Part shown: one piece after another, positions 7,811 through 15,921 of the stretch
Position numbering within the stretch: position 1 is the stretch's first letter
Layout of the letters: every line of letters begins with the position of its first letter
NCBI RefSeq assembly: GCF_000981035.1
Contig: NZ_LAYJ01000112.1
Span: 246,520-310,519, forward strand
DNA: 64,000 nt
Origin: Christensenella hongkongensis
GTDB lineage: Bacteria; Bacillota; Clostridia; Christensenellales; Christensenellaceae
Direction: 5' to 3'
Notes under the pieces: generated by a model
Seen by the model: the letters and a program-made list of their open reading frames with translations, nothing else
Database searches by the model: none
Told to the model about the DNA's origin: nothing
Made by a program: the position numbers and the translations under genes

Positions 7811-9448
7811 ATGGCATATAAAACTTTGTACCGCGTGTTTCGTCCAAAGACCTTTGACGAAGTGTACGGACAGCAGCATATTACGGATATTCTCAAAAAG
7901 CAGGTTACTACGGGGCAGACCACGCACGCCTATTTGTTTTATGGGCCGCGGGGAACGGGAAAGACGAGTACGGCAAAGATACTGGCAAACGCGATGAGCT
8001 GCCTGAATCCGCAGGATGGTAATCCATGCGGGGAGTGCGAGGTGTGCAAGAGTTTTCGTAATGACGCGTTTGTGGATATCGTTGAGATCGACGCAGCGTC
8101 AAACAACAGCGTTGACAATGTGCGCGATATCCGGGAAAAGGTGTCGCTTTTGCCTGCACTCGGCAAATTCAAGATTTATATCATAGACGAAGTGCATATG
8201 CTGTCGCCCGGAGCATTCAACGCCCTTTTGAAAACGTTGGAGGAGCCGCCGCCGCACGCGGTGTTTATCCTTGCGACAACGGAGATACGCAAACTGCCGG
8301 CAACCATACTCTCCCGTTGCCAGCGTTACGATTTCAAACGGATATCGGATGAGGATATCGTTGCCCGCCTGCGCGAGGTAGCAGAAAAGACGGGCGTTAC
8401 CTATGAAGAAGAAGCGCTCAGAATGATCGCGCAATCCGCCGAGGGCGCTATGAGGGATGCGCTTTCCGTGATGGACCAGTGCGTTTCCGGCAGGGATACA
8501 CTTACGCTGGAGCACGTGAACGAAGCAATGGGTATTGCAGACAGCCTCAAGACAAAAGAACTGTGTGATGCGGTGCTGGAAGAAAATGCGGGCGCGGCGC
8601 TTGGAAAGCTGAACGGGATGCTGCAATCGGGTATTGAACCGCACAATATTTTAAGGGATATCGTGGTAGAGCTTTCGCTGCGGCTTGCCCAGGAGGCGGA
8701 CGAGGCATACCGGTGTGCAAATCTTTTGCGCGTGCTGGAAGTGTTTATCTATAACCAGAATATATTGCGTTACGCAACCACGCCGGACGCGGTGCTGATT
8801 GCAGCGGTAGCGCGCGCGGCGACGAATACGACGGACGTGGAAACAAAAGATATGGAGCTGCGTATAAAAAAGCTCGAAGCCCGTGTGGAAAAGCTCGCGG
8901 CAGGGATCGCGCAGGGGAATTTCTCCATGAGCGCGGGTAAGGCGGCCCAGGCTGCGGAACCCCCGGCGGCGAAACCGGCTCCCGTGGCGGCGCAGCAGGA
9001 AATCAATGTTCCGGTGCAGGAGAAGAAGGAAGGCGCGGCGATAGAAGCGGTAGAGGCCGAAGAACAAACGGAACAGGCCGAAAAAGATGCAGCGCAGAAA
9101 AGAGAGGAACAGGCGCAGGAATTGCCGGACAGCGGCGAGGCGCTTGTGAAGTTCCGCGAAATGGTGGGCAGGGAAATACCTGTGCTTGCCCCGGCGGCAG
9201 GAGCGGTAAAGACGCTGCACCCGCATGGAAATATGCTGGACCTTGTTGCAGATGCAGCAGATTCGGTGCTGGTGGATATGTTCAAAAAAGAGGATTACCA
9301 CACGCAGATGCAGCAGATCACAAAAGACATATTCGGGAAAGCGATGGTTATTGAGGTTTTGTACGGCAAGGAAGAGGCCAAGGAAGAAAAAAGTATGGAA
9401 CAACAGCTGTTTGACCTTTTTGGGAAAGACAAAGTTGTAATAAAATAA
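7811..9448 (+). CDS. dnaX: DNA polymerase III subunit tau/gamma (clamp loader)
   Basis: 545 residues. The AAA+ clamp-loader ATPase spans about 1-360: YRVFRPKTFDEVYGQ, Walker A GPRGTGKTSTAK, a four-cysteine zinc module (CLNPQDGNPCGECEVC), Walker B IIDEVHML, sensor 1 ATTEIRKLPATILSRC. After residue 375 comes a low-complexity Ala/Pro/Glu linker, then a C-terminal domain (about 440-545) that in tau contacts the polymerase. It heads the conserved dnaX-ybaB-recR unit. An in-frame A AAA AAG heptamer at 8866-8872 could give a shorter gamma form (see that entry). Confidence 0.96.
   Translation: MAYKTLYRVFRPKTFDEVYGQQHITDILKKQVTTGQTTHAYLFYGPRGTGKTSTAKILANAMSCLNPQDGNPCGECEVCKSFRNDAFVDIVEIDAASNNSVDNVRDIREKVSLLPALGKFKIYIIDEVHMLSPGAFNALLKTLEEPPPHAVFILATTEIRKLPATILSRCQRYDFKRISDEDIVARLREVAEKTGVTYEEEALRMIAQSAEGAMRDALSVMDQCVSGRDTLTLEHVNEAMGIADSLKTKELCDAVLEENAGAALGKLNGMLQSGIEPHNILRDIVVELSLRLAQEADEAYRCANLLRVLEVFIYNQNILRYATTPDAVLIAAVARAATNTTDVETKDMELRIKKLEARVEKLAAGIAQGNFSMSAGKAAQAAEPPAAKPAPVAAQQEINVPVQEKKEGAAIEAVEAEEQTEQAEKDAAQKREEQAQELPDSGEALVKFREMVGREIPVLAPAAGAVKTLHPHGNMLDLVADAADSVLVDMFKKEDYHTQMQQITKDIFGKAMVIEVLYGKEEAKEEKSMEQQLFDLFGKDKVVIK
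8866..8872 (+). other. candidate -1 ribosomal frameshift heptamer in dnaX
   Basis: A AAA AAG lies in the zero frame of dnaX (codons ATA AAA AAG), the same slippery heptamer as E. coli dnaX. GGAG at 8854-8857 is 8 nt upstream, like the stimulatory internal Shine-Dalgarno of E. coli. After a -1 slip the frame closes at a TAA about 23 codons on, giving a roughly 376-residue gamma-like product that ends just after the ATPase core. Confidence 0.5.
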
Positions 9449-9475
9449 TAAGAAAACTTTTGGAGGAAATGAAAC

Positions 9476-9811
9476 ATGGCAAAAGGTGGATTCCCGGGCG
9501 GAATGAATATGCAGAATATGATGAGGCAGGCGCAGCAGATGCAGGCAAAAATGCAGCAGATGCAGGCCGAAATAGAGGAACGCGAAGTAGAAGCGACCGC
9601 CGGCGGCGGCATGGTACGTGTCGTTGCGAGCGGGAAAAAACTCGTGAAGAGCATTGAAATCAAAGAAGAAGTCGTCGATCCGGACGATGTGGAAATGCTG
9701 CAGGACCTCGTAATCGCTGCGGTGAACGAGGCGCTTGCAAAGGCGGACGAAATGATGCAGACGGAGATGGGGAAAATCACCGGCGGCATGAATCTTGGAG
9801 GTTTGCTGTAA
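9476..9811 (+). CDS. ybaB: YbaB/EbfC nucleoid-associated protein
   Basis: 111 residues. A Met/Gln-rich N-terminal helix ([15 protein letters not shown]) leads into the YbaB fold with [12 protein letters not shown] and the [16 protein letters not shown] helix; the C terminus is Gly/Met-rich. It acts as a DNA-binding dimer and almost always sits between dnaX and recR, as here. AGGAGG lies 9 nt upstream of the start. Confidence 0.93.
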   Translation: MAKGGFPGGMNMQNMMRQAQQMQAKMQQMQAEIEEREVEATAGGGMVRVVASGKKLVKSIEIKEEVVDPDDVEMLQDLVIAAVNEALAKADEMMQTEMGKITGGMNLGGLL

Positions 9812-9817
9812 CAGGTT

Positions 9818-10408
9818 ATGAATTTACAGTCTTATTCAAAGCTGGTTGCACAGTTTTGTAAGCTGCCGGGCATCGGTGCAAAAACCGCGCAAAGGCTTGC
9901 GTATTACGTGCTCAAAATGCCGGAGGCGGAAGTAAAGCAGTTTGCTGTGGATATGTATGATGCGCGGCGCAAGGTGAAATACTGCAAAATATGCGGCAAC
10001 TTGTGCGAAAGCGATATCTGCGACGTGTGCGAGGATACGCGGCGCGACAGGTCGGTTATTTGCGTGGTGAAGGATGCGCGCGATGTATTTGCGATCGAAA
10101 AAACGCATGAATACCGCGGGCTTTACCATGTCCTTGGAGGAACGATCTCCCCGCTAGAGGGCGTCGGGCCGGATGATATCGCAATCAAACCGTTGATTGG
10201 AAGGCTGACGGACGAGGTGAAGGAAATCATCCTTGCGACAAACCCCGACGTACAGGGCGAGGCGACCGCGGCTTACATCAGCAGGCTTCTCGCCGGTTTT
10301 GACGTGAAGGTATCGCGTATCGCGCATGGCATACCGATTGGCGCCGAGCTGGAATATGCGGATGAAATCACGCTTGCAAAGGCGCTTGAGGGAAGGACCT
10401 CCTTATAA
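9818..10408 (+). CDS. recR: Recombination protein RecR
   Basis: 196 residues, full length. Helix-hairpin-helix near the N terminus (LPGIGAKTAQRLA), a C4 zinc finger (CKICGNLCESDICDVC, about 57-72), a Toprim domain with VVKDARDVFAIE, and the C-terminal Walker-like part. With RecO it loads RecA onto SSB-coated DNA. It starts six bases after ybaB ends, so it is translationally coupled, with only a weak ribosome site of its own. Confidence 0.96.
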   Translation: MNLQSYSKLVAQFCKLPGIGAKTAQRLAYYVLKMPEAEVKQFAVDMYDARRKVKYCKICGNLCESDICDVCEDTRRDRSVICVVKDARDVFAIEKTHEYRGLYHVLGGTISPLEGVGPDDIAIKPLIGRLTDEVKEIILATNPDVQGEATAAYISRLLAGFDVKVSRIAHGIPIGAELEYADEITLAKALEGRTSL

Positions 10409-10436
10409 GCGGAGGGCGCGCGTGTGAGGTGCGGTT

Positions 10437-11003
10437 ATGTATGATTCGATTAAAACGCTATATGAAACGGTGATGGGCTGTACGGCCTGCCGTTTATCGC
10501 AGCAGCGCAGGAACGTCGTGTTTGGCGAAGGAAATCTCCATGCGGACGTTATGTTTATTGGGGAAGGGCCCGGAGCGCGGGAGGACGAACAGGGCAGGCC
10601 GTTCGTGGGCCCGGCAGGAAAGCTGCTGGATCAGATGCTTGCCGGAATCGGTCTGCAACGCGCGGATGTGTATATTGCAAACGTAGTCAAATGCCGTCCG
10701 CCGAACAATCGTGATCCGCAGGAGGATGAGCGTGCGGCGTGTATTGGCTATCTGCGCGCGCAGGTTGCTTTTGTAAAGCCAAAGGTGATCGTATGTCTTG
10801 GAAGGATTGCGGCAGGAGTGATTCTTGGACGCGATGTGAAAATGATGAAAGAGCACGGCGTGTGTACAAAGGTAAAAAATTTCTATATCATGCCAACGTT
10901 CCATCCGGCTGCGCTTTTGCATAATCCGGATTATGCGGAGGACGCAAAAAAAGATTTTCAGGAACTGAAGAAAAAACTGGAGGAATGGAATGTCGCTCAG
11001 TAA
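10437..11003 (+). CDS. Uracil-DNA glycosylase, family 4 (Fe-S)
   Basis: 188 residues. Removes uracil from DNA. The family-4 signatures are all present: GEGPGAREDEQGRPFVGPAG (motif A), and HPAALLHNP near residue 160 (motif B). The four cysteines that ligate a [4Fe-4S] cluster are C15, C18, C86 and C102. It follows recR by 28 nt in a repair-themed operon and overlaps by 14 bases a second gene of the same superfamily that has lost these cysteines. Confidence 0.9.
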   Translation: MYDSIKTLYETVMGCTACRLSQQRRNVVFGEGNLHADVMFIGEGPGAREDEQGRPFVGPAGKLLDQMLAGIGLQRADVYIANVVKCRPPNNRDPQEDERAACIGYLRAQVAFVKPKVIVCLGRIAAGVILGRDVKMMKEHGVCTKVKNFYIMPTFHPAALLHNPDYAEDAKKDFQELKKKLEEWNVAQ

Positions 11004-11562
11004 ACTGTATCAAGAGATAACAGCATTTTATCCGGGGACGGAGCTTGTATTTGGAGACGGCGACGCGAAAGCGTCGCTGCTTTTGATTGGGGAAGCGCCG
11101 GGCAGGGACGAGGTAGAACAAAAAAAACCGTTCGTGGGCAAGGCAGGAAAAAATTTAAATGAATTTCTGGATGTATTGGGACTGCGACGCGAACAGATTT
11201 ACATTACCAATGTATGCAAATTCAGGCCGTTTAAGGTGAGCGCAAAGGGCACGGTATCCAACCGCCCGCCTACGAAGCAGGAGGTTTTGCAGGCGCAGGA
11301 TTTTTTGCACAGGGAGATTGGCGAGATCGCGCCGCGTATGATCGTAACGCTTGGAAATACGCCCCTTCGCGCGGTGAGGAACGATCCTGCGGCGACGATA
11401 GGAGCCTGGCACGGCAGGCCGGAAAAGGTAATGGTGAACGCAAGGCAGTACCATTTGTTTGCGTTGTATCATCCTGCGAGCATTATTTACAATCCTTCGC
11501 TCAAAGAGGTCTATCGGGGCGATCTTTGCGCGCTTGCAAAATGGCTTCAAAAAGAAAGCTGA
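10990..11562 (+). CDS. Uracil-DNA glycosylase superfamily paralogue without Fe-S cysteines
   Basis: 190 residues, a diverged tandem copy of the preceding gene. It keeps GEAPGRDEVEQKKPFVGKAG and YHPASIIYNP, which align with the two active-site motifs of family 4. The N-terminal CxxC pair is absent, the position of C102 is a non-cysteine, and the only central cysteine (NVCKFRP) is shifted two residues. It therefore probably binds no cluster. Its start lies inside the previous gene (14-nt overlap), with GGAGGAATG as ribosome site. It could be a glycosylase with altered substrate range or a structural partner; which one cannot be read here. Confidence 0.75.
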   Translation: MSLSKLYQEITAFYPGTELVFGDGDAKASLLLIGEAPGRDEVEQKKPFVGKAGKNLNEFLDVLGLRREQIYITNVCKFRPFKVSAKGTVSNRPPTKQEVLQAQDFLHREIGEIAPRMIVTLGNTPLRAVRNDPAATIGAWHGRPEKVMVNARQYHLFALYHPASIIYNPSLKEVYRGDLCALAKWLQKES

Positions 11563-11593
11563 ACCGTAGATTTGCCTTTGTAATGGGGATTAC

Positions 11594-11621
11594 TTGCATT
11601 TTTGCTATGATATGTTATAAT
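11594..11621 (+). promoter_or_regulatory. promoter upstream of the S41 protease gene
   Basis: TTGCAT, 16-nt spacer, perfect TATAAT at 11616-11621, about 135 nt before the start codon. The leader in between shows no structure I recognise. Confidence 0.55.
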
Positions 11622-11756
11622 AATTAGTTGTAATAACTTTGTAATATTTTTAAGCGATGTATGGAATAGCAGCGTTTTACAGGCGCTATTTTGTGGCGTA
11701 AAAGTGAAACGGATGTTTTGAAGTTTTAATCATTCCGATTCGGAGGGGTAAAGTAT

Positions 11757-12950
11757 TTGGATAAAAAGAAAGTATTTGTGCTTTGCGCGGCAATCGCAAT
11801 AACGGCAAGCTTTGTCACAGGATTGTTTGTATATTTTTACCAAACGTCCCAGATGAAGGGAAACGAGCTCGATTACCAGGATATCAAAAAGTACATGGAA
11901 ATCAGCGATCTGGAAAAAATTATCGGAGAGAATTACTACCAGAGCGTGGATGAAAACCAGCTTGTGAACGGTACGCTCAAGGGTATGGTGGAAGCTCTGG
12001 GCGATCCGTATTCCGTTTATTATTCGGCGGATGAATATAAGGAATACAATCAGCAGAATGAGGCGGATTTACAGGGCATCGGTATTACTGCGGGGCCTTA
12101 TATGGGAACCGGGCAACTGAAGGTGGAGCGTGTTTATGCCGCGGGGCCGGCTGAAACAGCGGGGATTAAGGAAAACGACGTAATCACCGCAGTCAACGGT
12201 ACGGATATCAAAAGCCTTGATTACGAAAGCTCGCTCAACCTGCTAAGGGGGCCGAGCGGATCGTCCGTAACAGTGACGGTGAAGACAGGCGCGGAAGCGC
12301 CGCGTGATGTGGAGGCTGTGCGCGCAGATGTGAACGCGCAGTGTGTTACCTATACCATGCTCGACGACCAGACGGCCTGGATTATTATTTCTGAATTCAA
12401 CGGCAAGTGCGTGGAGGAATTCCAGAAAGCGCTCCAGTTTGTGAAAGATAACGGGGCGACAGGCATGATCATCGATGTTCGCGGGAATATGGACGGCAGC
12501 GTGAAGGACGCGGTCAGTATGCTCGATGAGATCATTCCGGAGGGCGTCGTTACATACGCAATGGATAAAAACGGAAACAAGGACGAATCCACAGTGGACG
12601 GCGAGTATTACGACCTGCCGCTGGTTGTCCTGGTGGACGGGAACAGCGCAAGCGCCGCGGAAATTTTCGCGGGAGCTGTGCAGGACAGGGGCCGTGGTAA
12701 AGTGGTGGGTTCGCAGACCTATGGAAAGGGCGTTGTGCAGGCGGTGTTCGATATGCCGTACTATTCCGGCGGCGGCGTGAAGCTTACGAGCGCGGTTTAT
12801 TATACTCCGGCAGGAAAGCTGATTAATGGCGATGGTATCACGCCGGATGTGCCTGTCGATATTCCTGTAGACGTTACGGCGCTGACTGCCGAGACGGATA
12901 CGCAGCTGCAACAGGCAATCGTTACATTGGAAGGAGAGCCGGTGGCGTAA
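11757..12950 (+). CDS. S41-family C-terminal processing peptidase (CtpA/CtpB type)
   Basis: 397 residues, membrane-anchored and facing outward. An N-terminal signal anchor (about 5-28), the YQSVDENQLVNGTLKGMVEALGDPYS region of S41 enzymes, a PDZ domain (about 95-180, with the GIGI carboxylate loop) and the protease core. The Ser is in NSASAAEIFAGA and the Lys in GSQTYGKGVVQ, the Ser-Lys dyad. Such enzymes trim C termini of secreted proteins; in sporeformers CtpB acts in sigma-K signalling. Starts with TTG, set by CGGAGGGG at 11740-11748. Confidence 0.9.
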   Translation: MDKKKVFVLCAAIAITASFVTGLFVYFYQTSQMKGNELDYQDIKKYMEISDLEKIIGENYYQSVDENQLVNGTLKGMVEALGDPYSVYYSADEYKEYNQQNEADLQGIGITAGPYMGTGQLKVERVYAAGPAETAGIKENDVITAVNGTDIKSLDYESSLNLLRGPSGSSVTVTVKTGAEAPRDVEAVRADVNAQCVTYTMLDDQTAWIIISEFNGKCVEEFQKALQFVKDNGATGMIIDVRGNMDGSVKDAVSMLDEIIPEGVVTYAMDKNGNKDESTVDGEYYDLPLVVLVDGNSASAAEIFAGAVQDRGRGKVVGSQTYGKGVVQAVFDMPYYSGGGVKLTSAVYYTPAGKLINGDGITPDVPVDIPVDVTALTAETDTQLQQAIVTLEGEPVA

Positions 12951-12956
12951 AACAAT

Positions 12957-13208
12957 ATGAACAGGATTGGGATTATTGCGATCATCATAGAAGAAAACAG
13001 GGAAAGCGTCGCGCAGGTCAATGCGATCCTTTCGGAATATTCGGAGCTGATACATGCGCGCATGGGCGTACCCAACCGGGAGAAAGGCATTTATGTGATT
13101 TCATTGGTGGTAGAGGTGAACAACGAACAGCTCGGCGCAATCACCGGACGGCTTGGGAATCTCAAGGGTGTGACCGTAAAAAGCATGATGACCAACAAAA
13201 CTTATTAA
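12957..13208 (+). CDS. TM1266-like small ACT-fold protein (putative iron-only hydrogenase regulator)
   Basis: 83 residues. The pattern IGIIAIIIEE, VNAILSEYSELIHARMGVPNREKGIYVISLVVE and LGNLKGVTVKSM matches the TM1266 family, a ferredoxin-like (ACT/NikR C-terminal) fold usually next to [FeFe]-hydrogenase maturation genes (hydEFG). Here no hydrogenase gene is adjacent; it follows the S41 protease by six bases. DNA binding has not been shown for the family, so regulator remains a putative label. Confidence 0.75.
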   Translation: MNRIGIIAIIIEENRESVAQVNAILSEYSELIHARMGVPNREKGIYVISLVVEVNNEQLGAITGRLGNLKGVTVKSMMTNKTY

Positions 13209-13216
13209 ACAAAAGG

Positions 13217-13250
13217 AAAAGCCCTGAAAGCTCAGGGCTTTTTGTTTTTT
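13217..13250. terminator. terminator between the TM1266-like gene and the XRE gene
   Basis: AAAAGCCCTGA pairs with TCAGGGCTTTT over a 4-nt loop; T-rich on both sides, so it can serve the two convergent genes. Confidence 0.8.
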
Positions 13251-13299
13251 GAGATGGTTTGTGATCTTGCAGGACAAACGATCGTTACAGGGCGCCCCA

Positions 13300-13842
13300 T
13301 CACTCGTCAATTTTTATGTTGCCCCAGTGCCTTTTGACTTTGACCGCATATTTTAAGTCGTACGAAGCGTCGCCGTTTTTGAGTGCGGACTGGATACCCC
13401 TAATTTCCTTTTTGATGTTTTCTTCATGGTCATACCAGCCCAATACGGTTGAATGCTCACCCCAGAAGGAATTGCCGTCAATACCAAACAAGGCATATTT
13501 TGGCTCGCCCTGCCTGGTTCTGAACCGGTTGGAAGATAAAATCTTATAGCAGTTGACCAATGATTTCCCGTCAAAAGAGGATATCAATATGCTGCCGGCG
13601 CCATTTGGCATGTTTTGATTCTGCTGCACTTCCGTAAGGTCAATGGGACGCTCCGACATCAACGCGTCCAAAGAAATATCCAGCTTTTTTGACAGAAACA
13701 GTATTTTTTCAACCTCCGGAAAACCGGTTCCCTGTTCCCATTTTGACACAGCTTGCCTGCTCACGCCCGATAATTCCGCCAGTTTTTCCTGCGAAATGCC
13801 CTTTTGCTTCCTGACAGCCCGTATGTTTTCTGCAAATCCCAT
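13300..13842 (-). CDS. XRE-family transcriptional regulator with unknown C-terminal domain
   Basis: 180 residues. The N-terminal HTH (about 5-60) reads FAENIRAVRKQKGISQEKLAELSGVSRQAVSKWEQGTGFP, a clear Cro/C1 type. The remaining 110 residues (with SFDGKSLVNCYKILSS and YALFGIDGNSFWG) are probably a small-ligand or partner domain that I do not recognise. AGGGAGG lies before the ATG at 13842; a longer frame to 13878 has no ribosome site. It converges on the TM1266-like gene. Confidence 0.75.
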   Translation of the reverse strand: MGFAENIRAVRKQKGISQEKLAELSGVSRQAVSKWEQGTGFPEVEKILFLSKKLDISLDALMSERPIDLTEVQQNQNMPNGAGSILISSFDGKSLVNCYKILSSNRFRTRQGEPKYALFGIDGNSFWGEHSTVLGWYDHEENIKKEIRGIQSALKNGDASYDLKYAVKVKRHWGNIKIDE

Positions 13843-13999
13843 TTGAAAAACCTCCCTGAATTTGTTCCTGATCCGCATTATATCCTGAGCAGCGGACAGA
13901 GTCTACAAACCGGCGCTTGCACAAGCGCAACCTGAAGTGGCGTCCGGCGGAAAAAACCAAAATATGGCGGGCAGCCCTGCAAAGGCCGCCGTCCGGAAG

Positions 14000-14452
14000 C
14001 TATTCGCACCATTCGTATACCTTTTGGGTAAAAACAATACCATCCAGATGGTCCAGCTCATGGCACAGGCATTTCGCGAGCTCGCCTTCGCCGGTCATCA
14101 TGAACTCCCGGCCGTTTTCATCAAGTGCGCGTACTGTAACAACGCGTGGACGGGCTGTTTTGCCATAGCGGTTTGGAAAACTGAGACAGCCTTCGGTACA
14201 GCGCTGGAGCCCCTTGGTTTCGACGATAACCGGATTCACAAGTTTTTTAAGGCCGTCTCCCATATCGATCACTACAAGCCGTTTCAATACGCCAACCTGA
14301 CAAGCGGCAAGCCCCGCGCCGTTTCCCGTGGAATACATGGTGTCCGCCATATCCGCAAGCAGTCCGCGGATACGGTCGTCAATAACAGTTACTTCCCTGC
14401 ATCTTTTGGACAGGATTTCGTCGCCTTCGTAACGTAAATTGCGCACCGCCAT
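14000..14452 (-). CDS. def: Peptide deformylase (atypical GLAAC form)
   Basis: 150 residues. Removes the N-formyl group from nascent proteins at the ribosome exit, using Fe or Zn. The three motifs are present: GAGLAACQVG (44-53), EGCLS (C89) and HELDH (H131, H135). In motif 1 the usual Pro is Cys51, as in some secondary deformylases. It shares one base with the end of the upstream HTH gene (14452), so the two are cotranscribed and coupled. No fmt gene is adjacent, unlike the housekeeping def of many bacteria, so this may be a second, regulated copy. Confidence 0.85.
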   Translation of the reverse strand: MAVRNLRYEGDEILSKRCREVTVIDDRIRGLLADMADTMYSTGNGAGLAACQVGVLKRLVVIDMGDGLKKLVNPVIVETKGLQRCTEGCLSFPNRYGKTARPRVVTVRALDENGREFMMTGEGELAKCLCHELDHLDGIVFTQKVYEWCE

Positions 14453-14691
14453 TACAGCACTGCCCTCCTGCTGCTTTCCACGCGCGATTTTTTTACGCTT
14501 TGCTCAAACTGGAAAACCTCTTCAATCGCGCAACCAAAAACCTGTGCGATATCGTAAGCCAGCCAGATCGAAGGTTCGTATTTTTCTGTTTCGATTGCGT
14601 TAATCGCCTGCCGGGACGCGCCTACGCGCCTGCCAAGCTGTTCCTGTGTCATCCCCTGCTGAAGCCGAAGCTGCCGAATCCTGTTTTTCAT
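14452..14691 (-). CDS. Small XRE-family regulator cotranscribed with def
   Basis: 79 residues, mostly one HTH (NRIRQLRLQQGMTQEQLGRRVGASRQAINAIETEKYEPS) with a short tail IAQVFGCAIEEVFQFEQ, typical of the YgzD/Cro-like single-domain repressors of Firmicutes. GGAGG is 5 nt before ATG 14691 (an ATG one codon earlier is too close). Directly upstream lie two matching 16-bp dyads, likely its own operators. Its stop overlaps the deformylase start, so the regulator most simply controls its own operon including def. Confidence 0.8.
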   Translation of the reverse strand: MKNRIRQLRLQQGMTQEQLGRRVGASRQAINAIETEKYEPSIWLAYDIAQVFGCAIEEVFQFEQSVKKSRVESSRRAVL

Positions 14692-14707
14692 CATATCCTC
14701 CGCAAAT

Positions 14708-14764
14708 GTCGTGTTTACATGACAAATGATAACACGAATCTGATAAAAGTCAAGTTAACATGAC
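14708..14764. promoter_or_regulatory. paired operator dyads upstream of the XRE-def operon
   Basis: Two 16-bp imperfect palindromes, GTCGTGTTTACATGAC (14708-14723) and GTCAAGTTAACATGAC (14749-14764), share 12 of 16 bases and the right half ACATGAC, and lie 41 bp apart (about four helical turns). They sit where the operon promoter must be. Autoregulation by the small HTH protein is the simplest reading. Confidence 0.55.
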
Positions 14765-14795
14765 ATAAATACAAAAATACACTGGTGGAACCATG

Positions 14796-14820
14796 GGAAA
14801 AAAGCGTTTTATTGATAAAA
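14796..14820. repeat. 25-bp direct repeat, left copy
   Basis: Identical over 25 bp to 16042-16066 (gg, six a, then GCGTTTTATTGATAAAA). The right copy carries the -35 box of the nth promoter, so the left copy looks like the duplicated one. Confidence 0.85.
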
Positions 14821-14832
14821 TTTTCAGGCCGT

Positions 14833-14876
14833 AAAAAAACCGCCATCATCAAACTAAAATAATGATGGCGGTTAAA
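14833..14876 (-). terminator. terminator of the minus-strand two-gene unit
   Basis: On the minus strand AACCGCCATCAT pairs with ATGATGGCGGTT and is followed by a run of Ts. Confidence 0.8.
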
Positions 14877-14903
14877 GAGCAAATGGCAAAGTGACGCTGA
14901 TTT

Positions 14904-15236
14904 TTATACAACTCTCAGTTCATTTTTTATGATCAAGGAATAATCACTATATACGTTATGACTTTGATCAAAAGTAAATGAATATCCTTCCATCACTGCC
15001 TGAAACAAAATGCCGTTAATTTCTATCTGTATATCTTTCATTTGTATATCTTTATTGATTATACCGACAGTTTTGTTACATATCGCTTGCTCCTGTTTGT
15101 TGTCCGGGTGGACGCATAGCGAAATATTGATTACATTATCATTATCAGGCGGAACAAAGAGCTGCGCATCGAATAAGTAATCCATATACTTTATCTTAAC
15201 ATCATACATATCTAACGATATTATATCATTTTTCAT
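14904..15236 (-). CDS. Unknown 110-residue protein in the repeat-bounded cassette
   Basis: No family is recognised. The product is soluble-looking, with no signal or membrane segment, and predicted mainly beta (VKIKYMDYLFDAQLFVPP, IQIEINGILFQAVMEGYSF). Codon use is more A+T-rich than in the neighbouring core genes. It starts with ATGA overlapping the stop of the upstream gene, so the two are translationally coupled. A terminator follows. The coupling suggests a partner or immunity-like role for the upstream product, but nothing in the sequence proves this. Confidence 0.6.
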   Translation of the reverse strand: MKNDIISLDMYDVKIKYMDYLFDAQLFVPPDNDNVINISLCVHPDNKQEQAICNKTVGIINKDIQMKDIQIEINGILFQAVMEGYSFTFDQSHNVYSDYSLIIKNELRVV

Positions 15237-15762
15237 TTTGAACGGTAATAGGAAGAGGAGACTCCCGGAAGAGTGAAGGAAATTCCCCAGGCATCAATCA
15301 TAAAACCGGTTAGCGTTACCGTCGTTGTCCTGCCCGCATAGGAAGGTATACTTTTCGTTCCTGAAACATAACCAGCGCCGCCTGCACCGCCGACGCCATA
15401 AGAACCTCCCTGGTTTGAAGTAATGTTTCCGCTGAAAAGCATATAAGCTTTCGTTACAGACGTGACAGACCAGAACACCTGGTTTTTCATCGTCCAATAA
15501 ATTGTCGCGGTTCCATTTTTTCCTCTCACAGAAGTATAAGGTACTATTGTAGTCTCCGGATCATAAACAACGGCTTCGTTGTTGTCATTTATGTAAAAAT
15601 GAATGGTGCTAATTTCAGTACTTGGAAGCGGCGCGGGCGCATCGTCTGGCAACCAGGGAGGCAATTCATCCGTGGTCGGGACTTTATCCGCTGCAGAACC
15701 ATCTGCGGCCAGGGAAAGATAGGGGAATATAACCTTATGCGATGATATAATAACTAAAACAT
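15233..15762 (-). pseudogene. Frameshifted gene for a putative exported protein
   Basis: An open frame of 143 codons (from a TTG at 15664) continues upstream without a stop or an ATG to about 15763. AGGAG at 15772-15776 on the minus strand precedes ATG 15762, but that ATG is followed by TTT TAG. Adding one T to the four-T run (15756-15759) joins it in frame to the long frame and gives an N terminus MFLVIISSHKVIFPYLSLAA, which looks like a signal peptide. Then comes an acidic, Pro-rich stretch and a Gly/Ser/Thr-rich body. So the gene is broken by one base, or the base is an assembly error. Product not recognised. Confidence 0.55.
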
Positions 15763-15892
15763 GGGACTAATCTCCTTTTATTTTTATATAGAAACTAAAC
15801 CATGAGTGCGAAAAGAATAAAACAGATACGATCAAGATGTGTTGAGAAACTTGTTGATTTTTGATAAACAATAATAAACTCTTTCAATTATT

Positions 15893-15921
15893 ATTAAATA
15901 ACTTTTACTATAAATTGTCAA
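15893..15921 (-). promoter_or_regulatory. promoter of the cassette's two-gene unit
   Basis: On the minus strand: TTGACA (15916-15921), 17-nt spacer, TTTAAT (15893-15898), about 130 nt before ATG 15762. The rest of 15763-16041 is A+T-rich with no open frame that I can support. Confidence 0.6.
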
